64,000 nt of DNA from Talinum fruticosum (lineage: Eukaryota > Streptophyta > Magnoliopsida > Caryophyllales > Talinaceae), in contig JAITYX010000021.1 of the NCBI GenBank assembly GCA_021018815.1, positions 3,501,001 to 3,565,000 of the forward strand, read 5' to 3'. The notes beneath the pieces are model-generated. The model saw only the letters and a list, made by a program, of their open reading frames with translations. It searched no databases and was not told where the DNA came from. Made by a program: the position numbers and the translations under genes. How positions within the stretch are numbered: the first letter of the stretch is position 1; each line of letters begins with the position of its first letter. Below, piece by piece: positions 24,102 through 36,331 of this stretch.

Positions 24102-27100
24102 TCATACATCAGCAAAGAGGTGGTATGTCTTGGAGTCGACAGAAATTAGTCTTATGGCAGCGATGAATGAAGCCAAAGACATCAAGCTGAAGAAAGCAAT
24201 ATTAAGCCAGTGCCACGTCTTCTGTGCAGGGTTCAACTTATTCTTCTTGGCTCTGAGATACATATGGTTTGCTAGGATGAATGTCAAAGGGAACGTGCTT
24301 ATAGCCCCTGTCAGGCTCATGAAATCTCCCAGGAAAGGGAGAGCAGCGGAGACCAATGTGTTTATTGTTAGGTATCCTCCCCTTAACATGATCCGGAACC
24401 CCAAGTTACGTGGAGCCAATGCACTTCCTTTGACACCAAACTTTGTATCCAAGTACTCATATGTTGGACTGGCAAATATCTGAAAAACCACAAACATGAA
24501 ACTAAATGGCCTATCCAGATAGCAGCAGAACTTATTTTGTGCAGTAAGCTCAATAAGAGAACTTTAATCAATATTAAGCATAATAAAATTTCAAGTCAAT
24601 GGGATTGTTTTAAGACATGTAGGTAAGCAGGTGAAAATGGAACTTGGAAGAGGGGAAGTACATGCAAAGAAATGACTGTTTGAAGGAAAGCGGAAACATT
24701 GGCAAATGTCTTGAGCCAAACTGGACCTTTGACGCTGCTGAGCAAATACGTTGAGGTTGAAGCTCCATATGCCCAGTAACCAATGAAAGTGATAGCATAC
24801 ATAGGTAAAACTCCCACTGTGAACTGAAAGTACAGGCCTTTCATCATGTTCTTCACTACAGGCTGCCTCACGGTTGCCTGTTTACAGATTCAAATGGGCA
24901 TGCATTTTGAGTATAGGATTATGGTGATAAAATGTGCCGTAGGCAAGTTTGTAACATTTCAGAAAAGAATGTTACCTGAATCTCGGGAAGCATTCCTGTA
25001 TTAAATGCAAAAACCAAATTAGCTGCTGCTCCAATCGTCATAAAGATTTTGCTAGCTCCATGACCAGGTATGCTGTAGTCTCTTGGAGGGAAGTGAACTC
25101 CTGTAACATCAAATTGGTGATATAGTTTTATCAGGACAGGACTAACTATAGCATGTTGCAACAGAATAACTGACCATTCAATTAAAGTGATCTTGCATAC
25201 AGCACCATGAAGTGTTGTTACCCTAAGCGTATTATAATTTCAGGTCGTTAAAAAGTCGAGAGCAGATAGAGACGAAGATGCTCACACAGTGTAGAACTTA
25301 TTTAGCTTTGCTAACTGTGAAAGTGTTCCTGCTTTTGTGACCCACCCTCAGCAATTGTCCCACAAAAGTTTCATGATTCAAAAACTTTAGACTTGTTATC
25401 TTCTCTGTAGATAATAATTTTACGTCTCTTTGCAACTGATAGCTATCTTTTAGATTCGTTTTATAAATTCATAGTCTGCAGGCACACAACTTCAACGATA
25501 AAATTTTACCTATATGTACTAAGATTAAGACATGGTAAAATTTTTCGATTCAAAATTTCTGGCTTTGTTGTGTATTCAATCAAACTATTGTGACTCTAAG
25601 CATGCTATCTAAAATTCAGAATGGTCTATCAGACTGCCACATAAATAGAATGAGTTCAACATTCATGCAGATGGGATGAACTAAGTTGTTTTGAAATGAA
25701 ATTCAAGTGCATACTAATGCATACTAAAAGAAGGGAAAGCAAAGAGAAATCGAGCACAATGAGATCTTTGTGATGGATGAGAAAAGAGGCATTTCATACG
25801 CAGTAGTTCTCCCGTGCATGTGAAAAGAAACTGTTCCATTCGCACATGAACTAAGGTCGGGAAGCCTCAACGAGGCCAGCAATCAACTCTTTTGCTAAAA
25901 GATTGGGAAAAACTGAAAATGGGAAGTAAATATATATACCATCATGAATCGAAAGCACAACGGCTACAACAATGTATACCAGACTGAAGAAGGTTGAAAC
26001 TCCGAGCCAAAATCCCAAAGCAGATAAATGGGGTACACTGATTGCAAACATTGCACATGCAACACCAGCGATAACTATGCAATATGGAAGCTTCAACACC
26101 CCATCATCCCTGAACAGAACGTATGCTGCCTACAGCAGAGATTTACATTGCCAAGAGTCACCAAAGGTTTTGACTGGTTCAAAGCACAATGGATAAATTT
26201 GCACTCACATACCTTTACAGAAGAACCAGCCAAGATGATGTATCCAGTGTTAATCATGAAAAGATTAACATATTGAAGGGCCCATGTAAGTGTATAAGCT
26301 TTCTTCCCTGCAAAAGGCAGTATGAATGTAAGTCAAGATTATCAGCTAAGATCTCATTTACAGCACTGGTGTTTATTTTTCTATTTCTTCATACCATATA
26401 TGAATCCAGCAAGATCTCGGTATCTGATATGTCTCTTTCCCCCGTGTTCATGGAGCTTGGCAACAAGGGAGTTCGCATAGAGAGAGATAGCAGTTGCTAA
26501 AATTAGACCAACTACACCGCCTATCCATCCAAGAGGAACCATGATTGTCCCAGCATATCCAAGTACATATGCACTGTTTATTCCAGTGGTGAGAACAAAA
26601 CCAACTTGAAACCATGAATCTACAAATACCAATTTTTTTAGGGATTTAAGCAACAAGACAATCAAATTGGAAGAGTCAGTACAATGAATATGCTAATCTA
26701 TTCCATCATTGAAAATTAGAACATAGAACTCTAAGTAATTTCCATCAAAGAGATATTCCCAGCTCCATTTATTGCCAAAACAACAAACATCCATCCTCAT
26801 CCTTTCTGGGAGGCAATTACAAAATATCTGTGTCATTTCCCATTCACTCCAAGAAGGCTGGACCTTTTCTCTAATTCATGCCATTTTCAGAAGCATCAGA
26901 AATAATTTGAGATGGAGTCTTGCAGACTAAAAAAATATATATTATTTCTCACTCTACCACAAATCTAGAAAACAATATTTTAACCCACTCTTGTCTGGAC
27001 AAACAATCCAATTGCAATATTGCATCCACCAAGAACACACCTTTACATATTATTTTGTAAAAAATTCAAAAATAGGGAAAAAACCCATGTAAAGAAAGAG

Positions 27101-27475
27101 ATAATCTAATTTCTCCCATTATCCCAGTAATTAGAGAATTAAATTAAATACATTTTAAATTAATAAAGTAAAAGGGAATCCAAAAAATGGGCGTTGGGCA
27201 ATCAAGTGAGAGAGTGTGAGAGAGAGAGACATACCAGTGCTGATCTGATGGGCAGTGTCGGGCACATCAAGTTGATGGGAATCATCGCCTGCGGGTTTGT
27301 GGGGCGGCGGAACACCTTCCTCGACGGCGTACGGAGGCATTAGAACGGCGTCGCTGGGGTGGTTCTGACCACAATAATGATGATTATTAAGTGGGAGGTG
27401 GTGGTCTGACCTCAAGAGAGCAGTTGTTGTTTCGGAATCCGAATGCTTAGGGAGTGACATTCTTATATATCCCAT
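24102..27475 (-). CDS. PROT: Proline / compatible-solute transporter (AAAP family)
   Basis: Plasma-membrane proton-coupled carrier for proline, and in many plants glycine betaine or GABA. Seven exons join in phase: 27475-27235, 26619-26395, 26307-26213, 26129-25940, 25100-24976, 24877-24662 and 24479-24102, giving 489 residues. The core shows the ProT signatures [57 protein letters not shown] and [18 protein letters not shown], with about 11 hydrophobic segments, and ends in YHLFADV. Family members are usually about 440 residues; the extra length is a His/Pro-rich N-terminus. A second in-frame ATG at 27460 (MSLPKHS) would give 484 residues; the first has the better G at -3 and +4. Substrate is inferred from family. 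Confidence 0.93.
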
Positions 27476-30440
27476 CTCTCTCCTCCCAACTTAGTTAGTT
27501 CCCCCTGCTACCCTAAAATTCCTCTCTTTCTCAGTCACCACTAATTTCTTTCCTTTTCGTCAACTTTCAAAAATTATATTTTTGTATCAAAATCCACATG
27601 GAGTGGGGAAAAAGAAAAGGAAATAATTAAGACAAGGGACTAATAAAGAATTAAAGACTGATTTATGAAGTTTCTTGAGGCTTGGGAGGGGGCAGCCTAA
27701 TGGAAATTTAACTACTTTTTTGGGTGAGACGGAAATTTAAATAATTGGAGGGAGGTGATTAAAAAATTTTATTTATTTGCAGAAGCCCATGCAGGAAATG
27801 GAAATGGCAGAATGTTCAAGTTGGGGGAAGAAATTATGGATTTTATGAGGGACCCCCTGTGACAATTGGGGTGGGCTCTCTTTTCAAGAGATTTTTAGTT
27901 TTTTGTCGGCCGTTAATTACATTTTTAGGTTCTTTTCAATCACAATTTTTTCCCACTTTGTCTTTTTTGTATTCTTTTCGGGCAAATCATAAAAGACGGG
28001 ATTAATTCTTGTGGTGGAGTCAATTAGACAAAATTAAATTGAGTATTAAAAATTTATACCTTATTTTTTCGAGTAGTAGATGTTCAGAATATAAAAGGCA
28101 AATTATATAAAAAATAATTAATTTTTAATAAATTAGACTCGAATTTTTTTAAGTTGCTTATCCTACCAAGACTAGTTAAGTGAGTTAAAATTATTTCCAA
28201 TTAAAAGTCAACTCACATGTTTACTAGTTATTTTAATGTTTTATCTTTTTTGTTGTTTTGACTAATAAATAGATATTGACTCAATTAGAAAGCTTTTGAC
28301 ATGTGGTTTCATTTCCTTCCTCAATCAATCTTCATCAATAGAACCAAATATATATGTATATAAATAAAAAAGAAAATGAATATTTATTTTCTTTGTTTCT
28401 TAACCTTGACTCGAATTGAATAAAGTGGTATTAATTTCACGCGTTTTGTAGCTTATTTTTGCAATAATTGTCGTTTACTTATTTTATTTACTTGCTTGGA
28501 GAATTGAAGAAGCACATAAAGTTAATTATATTAAAGTAGAAACTGAAAAACGTGGATTTGGAGAATCTCAATTCTCAATTCTTACACAACCCCCAAAAAA
28601 AAGAAAATTAATTATATTAAGAGGATTTCCAACGGGTAATCCAACCTATGACCATGACTCTTAACTACCAACAATCATATTCATTCATACACCTCTGTAT
28701 ACACTGTTAGCTTAGCTACCATTATTTAAAAAAATGTTCACATAATTTGAAGTTTTTTAAAAAATTTGACACTCATTGGGCCTCTATTCTAAAGCAGCCC
28801 AATGGGCCAACGGCCCAAGAGAGGGGAAAGCCCGGGCCACCCCACTCGCCCCTCAACATCCTCACAGGAGAGAAATGGAGGCAACAGGCCTCAAACCCCT
28901 TGGATGTTGATTTGCAAGTGAATGGAATACCAATCGATAATATAATTTGAAGCTAATGGTTCATGAAACATAAGATGAAAGGTTCATTATGTATATCTTA
29001 TAGTTTAACCATATGGTCATTCAATCCGTCAAAAGTAACAAATTTTATTTAATTACACATCATCATTTCTATTATATAACCGTGTTACAATGCTATACAT
29101 CTTCTAAAGGAGACTCATCATTAGAAAAATACAAAGATTCTCATTATTTGGAGTCAAAATACGACGGTTTATCATTTATATCTTAAAGATTTACAATTCA
29201 GAGTTTATAATATATTTCATTTAAAAAGTTCACAATGTAAAATTTTAATTGATTGACCACTCTAAAAACAGAAAAGAGCTGAAGTGAGGGTGGAATGAAA
29301 TGCAAATTATCATTTTCCAAAAGAAAAAAAACAATAAGAAGTAAATTTGAAAAATTACCAAAAAATTAGTAAGGTAAACTAATGACTCAATTATATTCGG
29401 TTATTATTAAAAACTTGGAAGACGAAGAAAGTTGGAACTGAAGAAAAACCTTGAAAAAAAAAACCGACATTGAGTCAAGTGTGACTTCAGAAATTTTCTT
29501 CCAATAATACAATTTCCTTTAAAGAACATTTTTGTTCCGTCCAAGCACTCCCTATTCCTGCAACTTAAAGCAAGGCTTGTAAAACACAAAGAAGACACAA
29601 TTAGGTCGGCATTTTCTCCCCGCAAAAACCCCGTACCAACGAAATCGTTCAGTTCCAAAGATAACTTTTCACGTGTAGCTCCGGCCATATAAACAGGAGA
29701 AGGAAGAATAAAAATCCTCGTTGAGGGATTTTTGCCCCTCAACCTACATGACGTGACCCTTGGCCTAACTCTCTCAGTCTCTCTCTCCCATTGGGCCATT
29801 CCCCCTACAGCTCACATGCAACTATCATCCAACCTGGCTCTCTAACAGATACGACGTCACGCTAGCGCATCAGATAAAAATACACACTGTTATCAGGACA
29901 GATACGAGTTATCGATTCAACTTACTCAAATTCTATTGTCAATGTACGAGTTTATTATTTTTTTCACATGTATTTGTCATATAGGTTGTTTAAGTTGCAC
30001 ATTTGTTCTCTCCCATTTGCACCCAACAAACATCAGCTAAATGCATTCATCCATCTGATCATATGATGCATCACTACAGCGTTCTTTTACAAGAATAAAG
30101 TCAGGAATTAAGCAAATTGTTGAGCAGATGTATGTGACTATGAAACCCGCAAACTCCCCAGGTAGGGTAATTGAATTCAAGGCATAACAGTAAATATGCT
30201 TATGTTTCAGAAAAAATGCAAGTTAAACAATATCGGATTGAGCCATTGAGGTAACATACATACATAAGAGTTTTCATCACCTTACTAGCTATTACAAATC
30301 AAAACTTAGTAGGTGGACAAATTTACATGGCCGATGATCGACATATTGAATTTCACATAAATGGTACAACATAGAGGGGGCACAATCGAAAGGGGAAAAT
30401 CAAGGGACTCATCAGGTTGGAAAACTTGATGAGCTGCTGC
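27476..30440. other. Intergenic, promoter of the transporter to lectin gene
   Basis: The part next to 27475 is the transporter promoter or leader. From 28.0 kb it is AT-rich. A GC-richer island at 28780-28900 and a frame at 29407-29799 show no recognisable protein and I do not call genes there. The last 300 bases may hold the lectin gene 3' UTR. Confidence 0.5.
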
Positions 30441-31498
30441 TCAAGTCCTGGACTCGGCTGAAACATCATCCACGGTCACATTCACCTTCTCGTACTTGAA
30501 TTGAACCGAATTCAGAGGCAGTTCAGGCACGACATATGAATGTCTACCGAATATGATGAGCCACAAAAACAGTACAAAGAAGGCCACCAACGTGCCACAC
30601 CCAGTTGCAAAGATCACCGCGCCAAGAACAGTCAGAAAACAACTCTTTTTGCTGTGAATTGGGTGATGCTCATCCACATGAATTTCATCGGGGTTCACTG
30701 GCATAGAGTGCAGAGAATTTGGAATTGCCCTGATGTTGAAATTCCAAGAAGATAAGCTGCTAATTTGACTGGATTTCCCGCTGGACGAGCTAATCCCCAC
30801 CAAAACCTCTCGATCACCCCACATTTTGGACAGATCGATGGAGTGAGTGATCAGAGGCTGGTAAGGCCTCTCAGTACCGGATTCACCCAGCCTGATCTCG
30901 AGCCTCTTCGAGCTCGAGTCGTAATCAATCCAAGATTTCAATGGCTCACCTCCGTTAAGAAGTAATCCAACAAAGGATACATCACTACTTACAGCAGATA
31001 TGAAGCTACCCAAATCAACACCCACATGGTTACCATTCGAATCACCTACATTATCATCTTTACGAGTATCGTATTCAATGGCGATGAATCGACTGTCAAT
31101 ACTCTCAGAAATCCCAAAAGAGCCTTGATCAAAAAACCGGGAAAGATCCCCCGCGGGAAAGATCACAAAGGCCAGGCCATCGCCGTGGCTGGGAGAGATC
31201 GAGAAGGTGAAATCAGTGGAAAAAGAGACGGGCTTTGAGGATTTCGAATGGAGAAATTTCAAGGGTTTCTTGCAGACGATTTGCCCACGAGAACCCAGAG
31301 AAGAGGAAGTAAGATTGAGGAAAGAATCAGCGATCTGGGCATCGCCCAAAAGAGTGAAAGTGGAATCAAAATCGGGGTTTTCTCAAAATTGAAGGGTTGA
31401 AGTGAGAATGAAGAAATGGGTTCAGCTTCAGCAACCAGGGTTAAGAATCGGAGAATTAGGAGGGAGAGAGGGAGAGAATACCTCATCTTCTGATTCAT
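30441..31498 (-). pseudogene. L-type (legume) lectin-domain membrane protein with a 1-base frameshift
   Basis: From ATG 31498 (or 31486) the frame gives a hydrophobic signal peptide (MRYSLPLSLLILRFLTLVAEAE) and the start of a legume-lectin domain (ISSFSLQPFNFEK), then leaves frame at an A-run (31378-31381). One frame over, the lectin continues to TGA at 30441-30443: DSTFTLLGDAQIADSFLNLT, then FIAIEYDTRKDDNVGDSNGN and HVGVDLGS, the metal and sugar site region. After it come a membrane span (VIFATGCGTLVAFFVLFLWL) and a 35-residue cytosolic tail without kinase. It resembles receptor-like L-lectins lacking the kinase. Intronless. The break is one missing A; it could be a real lesion or a homopolymer sequencing error. 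If error, this is a normal gene of about 350 residues. Confidence 0.8.
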
Positions 31499-32024
31499 GA
31501 TTGATAAAAGTTTTCCAACCCCAGAATCAGACCGATTTCAAGCTCGCAATTACTGAAAGCAAAACTTAGAAAAAGAAAATGAGAAAATGGGGTTGGGAAG
31601 TTCTCACATTCTCTAACGGGGAAGATTTTTTCAGGACTTGATCGAGCTCAGATGCTTCTGCCCACGATCTTTTTCTTTTTCGCCAGTTATCTTTTTCTGG
31701 GTGTTAACTGTCAAGCAAAGGGAGAGAAAGATTGAGAGGAGAGAGAAAGTGGGTGGTGGTGGTGGTGGGAATATGGGGAGGGAAGTAGGACCATCGGGGG
31801 CATGTGAATTGGATGGGAATCGAATATTACCCTCTAAAAAACAAGACCCTGTTCGGTCTTGGGCTACCCTGTAAAATGAGTGGGAGTCGACCAAATTTGA
31901 ACCCGAGAACCAGGGATTTTCACCCTTTTGAGGTACACCTCTTGGAATTAGGGGATTTTCGCCCTTTTTGAGACAATATATTAAATATTAAATAACAATA
32001 TTTTGTTACACAATACAGTGCTCC

Positions 32025-32123
<99 letters not shown>

Positions 32124-32632
32124 AATGTGGGAGTGTTTCATTTATTAATCAACTTATATATAAATTTCAAAAATTATTAATACTATATCTAAAATAGAAA
32201 TTGGACTCTCCTTTTATCAAATTTAAGATTACGAGTTATAAGGTTGAAGACATGCTAATGATAGACAATTTTGTTTCCCCTTTTAACGAAAGAAAAGGTA
32301 CAATATTGAAAATTAAATAATAATAACATAATATCGTGAATATCCTATTTTATCAATGTTTTGTTTTTACTTCATAATTATGAAATTATTATTATGTTTT
32401 ATACATTTATCCACCTAATATAAGAATCAATGGAAATTTATATTAGTAATAAATTCAAGTTATTTATAATTTGATATGAGTTACACCAAGGAAAAAATAA
32501 TTTGATAAATGAAGTGGAAGTAGCTCCGTTCTAGTTAAATAAACAATCAAAGAAAAAACAAAAAAATGATAAACAAAATTTATATAATAAAAACACATAG
32601 AGTATCTCTTTCATACAATTTATTATTGAATC
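31499..32632. other. Upstream region of the lectin gene and AT-rich spacer
   Basis: 31500-31870 is probable promoter/leader of the lectin gene with a GGTGGT run at 31750-31768. A 92-bp (TA)n array is at 32030-32121. No gene. Confidence 0.55.
32030..32121. repeat. (TA)n microsatellite, 92 bp
   Basis: Uninterrupted alternating T and A. Confidence 0.98.
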
Positions 32633-35387
32633 TGTAACGCCCCAAACCCGTAATCACCTGGTTTTAGTCTAAATAAACCGCTAGCCGATGATTAGCGCAG
32701 TGGAAAGGAGGTCGAGTACATTACCGCTGCCCTTACCGGAGGAAAGGGCAAGGCTTTATATGTATTTTACCCAATGTTATACCTTGCTAGGAAACAACGA
32801 ATTATGCAACAAGTACATGTTGAACCCGATACGAAATCAACGTTACTTGACCACTATTACCCCAACTTGCCACTCGCGAGCCCCTAAGTCCCGAACGGAC
32901 CTTTGTTTCATACCTTCAACATTTTACCTAAAACAAAACAGGAAAACATTTTCGAAATGTGAGTCGAAGCTCAATACGTCCATTATCATGTCTGTAAAAT
33001 AAAGGTTATGAAATAGTTGAGTTGAGCGCATGCATTTCAATTCATTTGTAAATGAGGGGAGTGAATAATGTAAAGCTGTTGCTAATTAATTATCCGTGTG
33101 GTGACCCTTGCGATCATCGGGTTTCCCTAAATGTGTACACACCTGGACCGATCGGGAAGTCCAGGTTAGTGTGGCGCAGATTACGGTGTGCCGACTTTGA
33201 ACAATGGTGAAGTAATGATGGGCGGGCCCACTTTTATATGACAAATACTGTTTGCAAATGATTCTTTGTTGTTGTTGTTGTTGTTGTCGGCCATATCCGG
33301 CCTTGATTTGTAAATAAAAGATTGAAGGGCACGATCAATGAACGTACTCGATGAATTGAAATTGGTTGATGATTTGAACTTGATTCCTTTCCTTGTGATG
33401 TTTGAGCAGGACCCTTGAACGTACGTCGATCGATGGCCTTAAATGAGAGTTAATAGTATAAGAACTTGTTTAGGACTTATATTCCTTGATTTAGGTTTAA
33501 TAATGATCTACCTTATACCCTTGGTTATTATGATTTATCTTTAACATGATTGATACATTATATTTTTAGTTTGTTCAAGCTTTTCCCTTTTTCTAATTTA
33601 TGTGTTAAGCTACCTTTACTTATGAATGCACATAGTTATTTTACTATGAATTTATAGAATCTAAACATGCATAATAACATTATTTATTTACTAAAAATTA
33701 TTGTTGATATGCATTATTTATTATGTTTTTACTAACTTAATCATTAATTTATTTACTTAATCATGTATTTAGGAAATTAATCATCTAAGTTATAGCTATG
33801 TCAATATTTTATTTATTTATTTAAGCATGCACATAATGAACTAATTATCCTTACTAAACCATTTTTATCTTTTCTAAAATTTATTTAACCATAAACTCAA
33901 ATAAGATTCATTTAAACTAAGATATGCATGCATAATTAAATTTTTCCTTCCTTACTAACCTGATTATAATTTCTGGAAATTTCATATTTTATCTAAATTA
34001 TTTAATTTGAATGCTAAATTAGGTTATTGCAATTTTTAGGGTTAGGGTTTTACCTTAAAATAGTGAGTAGAAGCAAGGGTGGTGGTGATTGATAGGAGGA
34101 GCTGGTGGTGTCAGGGTGGCGGAAGGGTGGCGTTCCTGGCAGAGGCGGCGTTTGGTGGCAGGTGGTGGCGCCCGGTGGCAGTGGCGGTGGCTGCTGGTGG
34201 TTGGGTTTTTAGGAAGGTGGGTTTTTAGGGCATAAAAGGGAGAGAGAAAGTGTGTGCTTGGTGGCTGTTTTTGGTGGTCCGGTGGGCGGCGTTAGGGGCA
34301 GTGATGGGTGTCCTGCAGGTCTGGCCGGTGACGGGAGGCAGGTGGTGCCCGTGGTGGTTGTGGTGGTGGCTCGAAGTGAGGGTGAGGATACAAAAGATAA
34401 GGTGGAAAGTTGGTGATTAGGGTGGTTTTGGCTTGGGTTTTCCGGCGATGTAGTGGTCTGTGAGTCGGCCTGAAGGTGGATATGGATTCCTTGTAAGTTT
34501 TTAAGGGTTTCGGGTGGGAGGTGGCCGGATAGAGGGGCCGGTGGGCGGCTGTGGAGGTGGCCGAAGTGGTGTTGCTGGGCAGGTGAGGGAGGAGAGAGAA
34601 AATGGGGTAACATCATATTTTTGGGTTGGATTTTTCTGATTTAAGCAACCCTATTTATACTAATTGTGGTACTTATCAACATGAATTAGCTGGCTATTTA
34701 TATTAATCTTTGCTTGACACTTAGCTCATGACTCATGCTTAATTGGTGGCTTGGCAAAATTCTAAATATGCTTAGTGTAATTTGGGTGTCAAACCATCAT
34801 TTGACCCCTAATTTCATTATTATCCAAAATTTTAATCATCATAATTATCTTTCAGCATTGTCATTGTACTTATCTCCTATTTTTATTTTTATTTATTTAT
34901 TTATTTTATTTTATAATTATAATTATAATTTATTTTTGCTATTGTATTATTATAACTATTATTACTTTTGTTATTGTTAATAATATGGTTTGATTGTTAT
35001 TACCCTAATGTGCTTTAAATATATGATTGTTTATAATTAGATTTGGTTTAGCAAAGTTATTTTAAAAGTGGTATTTGGATATTTATTTAGTTATAAATTG
35101 TGCTAATTGTTATTAGATATGTATGCATATATATAAAATCTTGAACTTATATGAAAATATTTACGATTTTAAGTTAGGAATTAAAATATGGCTTATGTGC
35201 ATATAAGTACTAGATAATATGTTGAAAAAATATCGGCCATCTGTCGTCGTTGTTCGTGTTTGGGTCCTGTAAGAAAATTTTGATACACACATATATATGA
35301 TATGAAAATATTTTGGAATTGAAATGCACAGGCTTGTTATAATTGAACGTATTAGATATAATATGTTTTAAAGTTTGGGTTGTTACA
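32633..35387. mobile_element. 2.76-kb TG..CA element (probable large solo LTR)
   Basis: Begins TGTAACGCCCCAAACCCG and ends TTTGGGTTGTTACA, so the ends are imperfect inverted repeats with TG..CA and TGTAAC in common. It is flanked by GAATC at 32628-32632 and at 35388-35392, a 5-bp target duplication as left by LTR retrotransposons. No gag or pol frame lies inside. A (GTT)n tract is at 33266-33287. A GC-rich GGTGG-type stretch at 34075-34620 opens a 135-residue Pro/Thr/His-rich minus frame (34209-34616) that looks like a composition effect. TGTAAC starts are seen in large Ty3/Gypsy LTRs; an unclassified non-autonomous element is the alternative. Confidence 0.7.
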
Positions 35388-35392
35388 GAATC

Positions 35393-36279
35393 AAACACCT
35401 AGATATGTATGCATTGTCATTGTAAAACGAAAAAGTTAGTTAAAGTGACATATAATTTGAAATGAAGGGATTATTAAATACGTTGAACAGGAAGCTAAGA
35501 GAATGTTGACATTCATCTATCCATCATCAACAATCTTAATTTTTTTTATTGTAATAAACAAATAAATAAATTTTATTATCGATAGTAATAATTATTCTTG
35601 TAAATTAATAGTAGTATTATTATGACAAGGTAAACATGATCCTTTCTTGGGCTGTCATTTCCAGTTTACTGGGCCATCCAGCCCAACATTTTCTAGCTGT
35701 AAGCTTTACTCAACCAAACTACCTGGGCCTCAAACGATGTGTTGAGATGATTATTTTTATTTCCAATTCCAGTGGTAGAAAAGTTTGGAAATTTAAAGCC
35801 CAAAAATATGCTGACCTACAACTATTTGGGAGAGGCCCAATTACCTCTAATCGGCCAGCCCATGCTACTGTACGCCTTCAACATCTGCCAATTTCAGGTT
35901 TGCAATTTTTAGTTTTTTTAAGGGGGATCATTTAATACTTATACACCCAATAACACGGTACAATTTGGGAAAGAGAATTTAATCTTTTTTGAAAAATGGG
36001 ACTATGAAAAGGTGTATACTTGATCATTTAATACTTCGCTCTTGCGAAGGAGAAAAATAAATAATAAATAAAAAAATATTTGCATCAAGTAATCACTGTT
36101 AACTTTTTGCTTCAAGTAACAAACTTTTGAGCTAAAAAGTTTGTTACTCTTTGTAGAGTTTCCCACTTATCTAATTAGTTAATGACTTGTTTATTTAAAA
36201 AGAGTATTTGCACTCCTGTTAACAAATTTGACGTAAAAGTTTTCAAAAACTCTAGCTTGAATTAATTGTTTTGATACTC

Positions 36280-36331
<52 letters not shown>

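Noticed and set aside
28747..28950. 67-residue plus-strand frame in a GC-richer island
   Set aside because: No similarity recognised, no start or splice context; possibly old transposon debris.
29407..29799. 130-residue minus-strand open frame
   Set aside because: No recognisable domain, low-complexity Phe/Ser-rich end, and no supporting splice or promoter signals.
31920..32197. Open frames of alternating Tyr-Ile over (TA)n arrays (also at 39.8 and 42.6 kb)
   Set aside because: Artefacts of the dinucleotide repeat reading through without stops.
34209..34616. 135-residue Pro/Thr/His-rich minus frame
   Set aside because: Explained by the GGTGG-rich composition inside the 2.76-kb element; no family resemblance.
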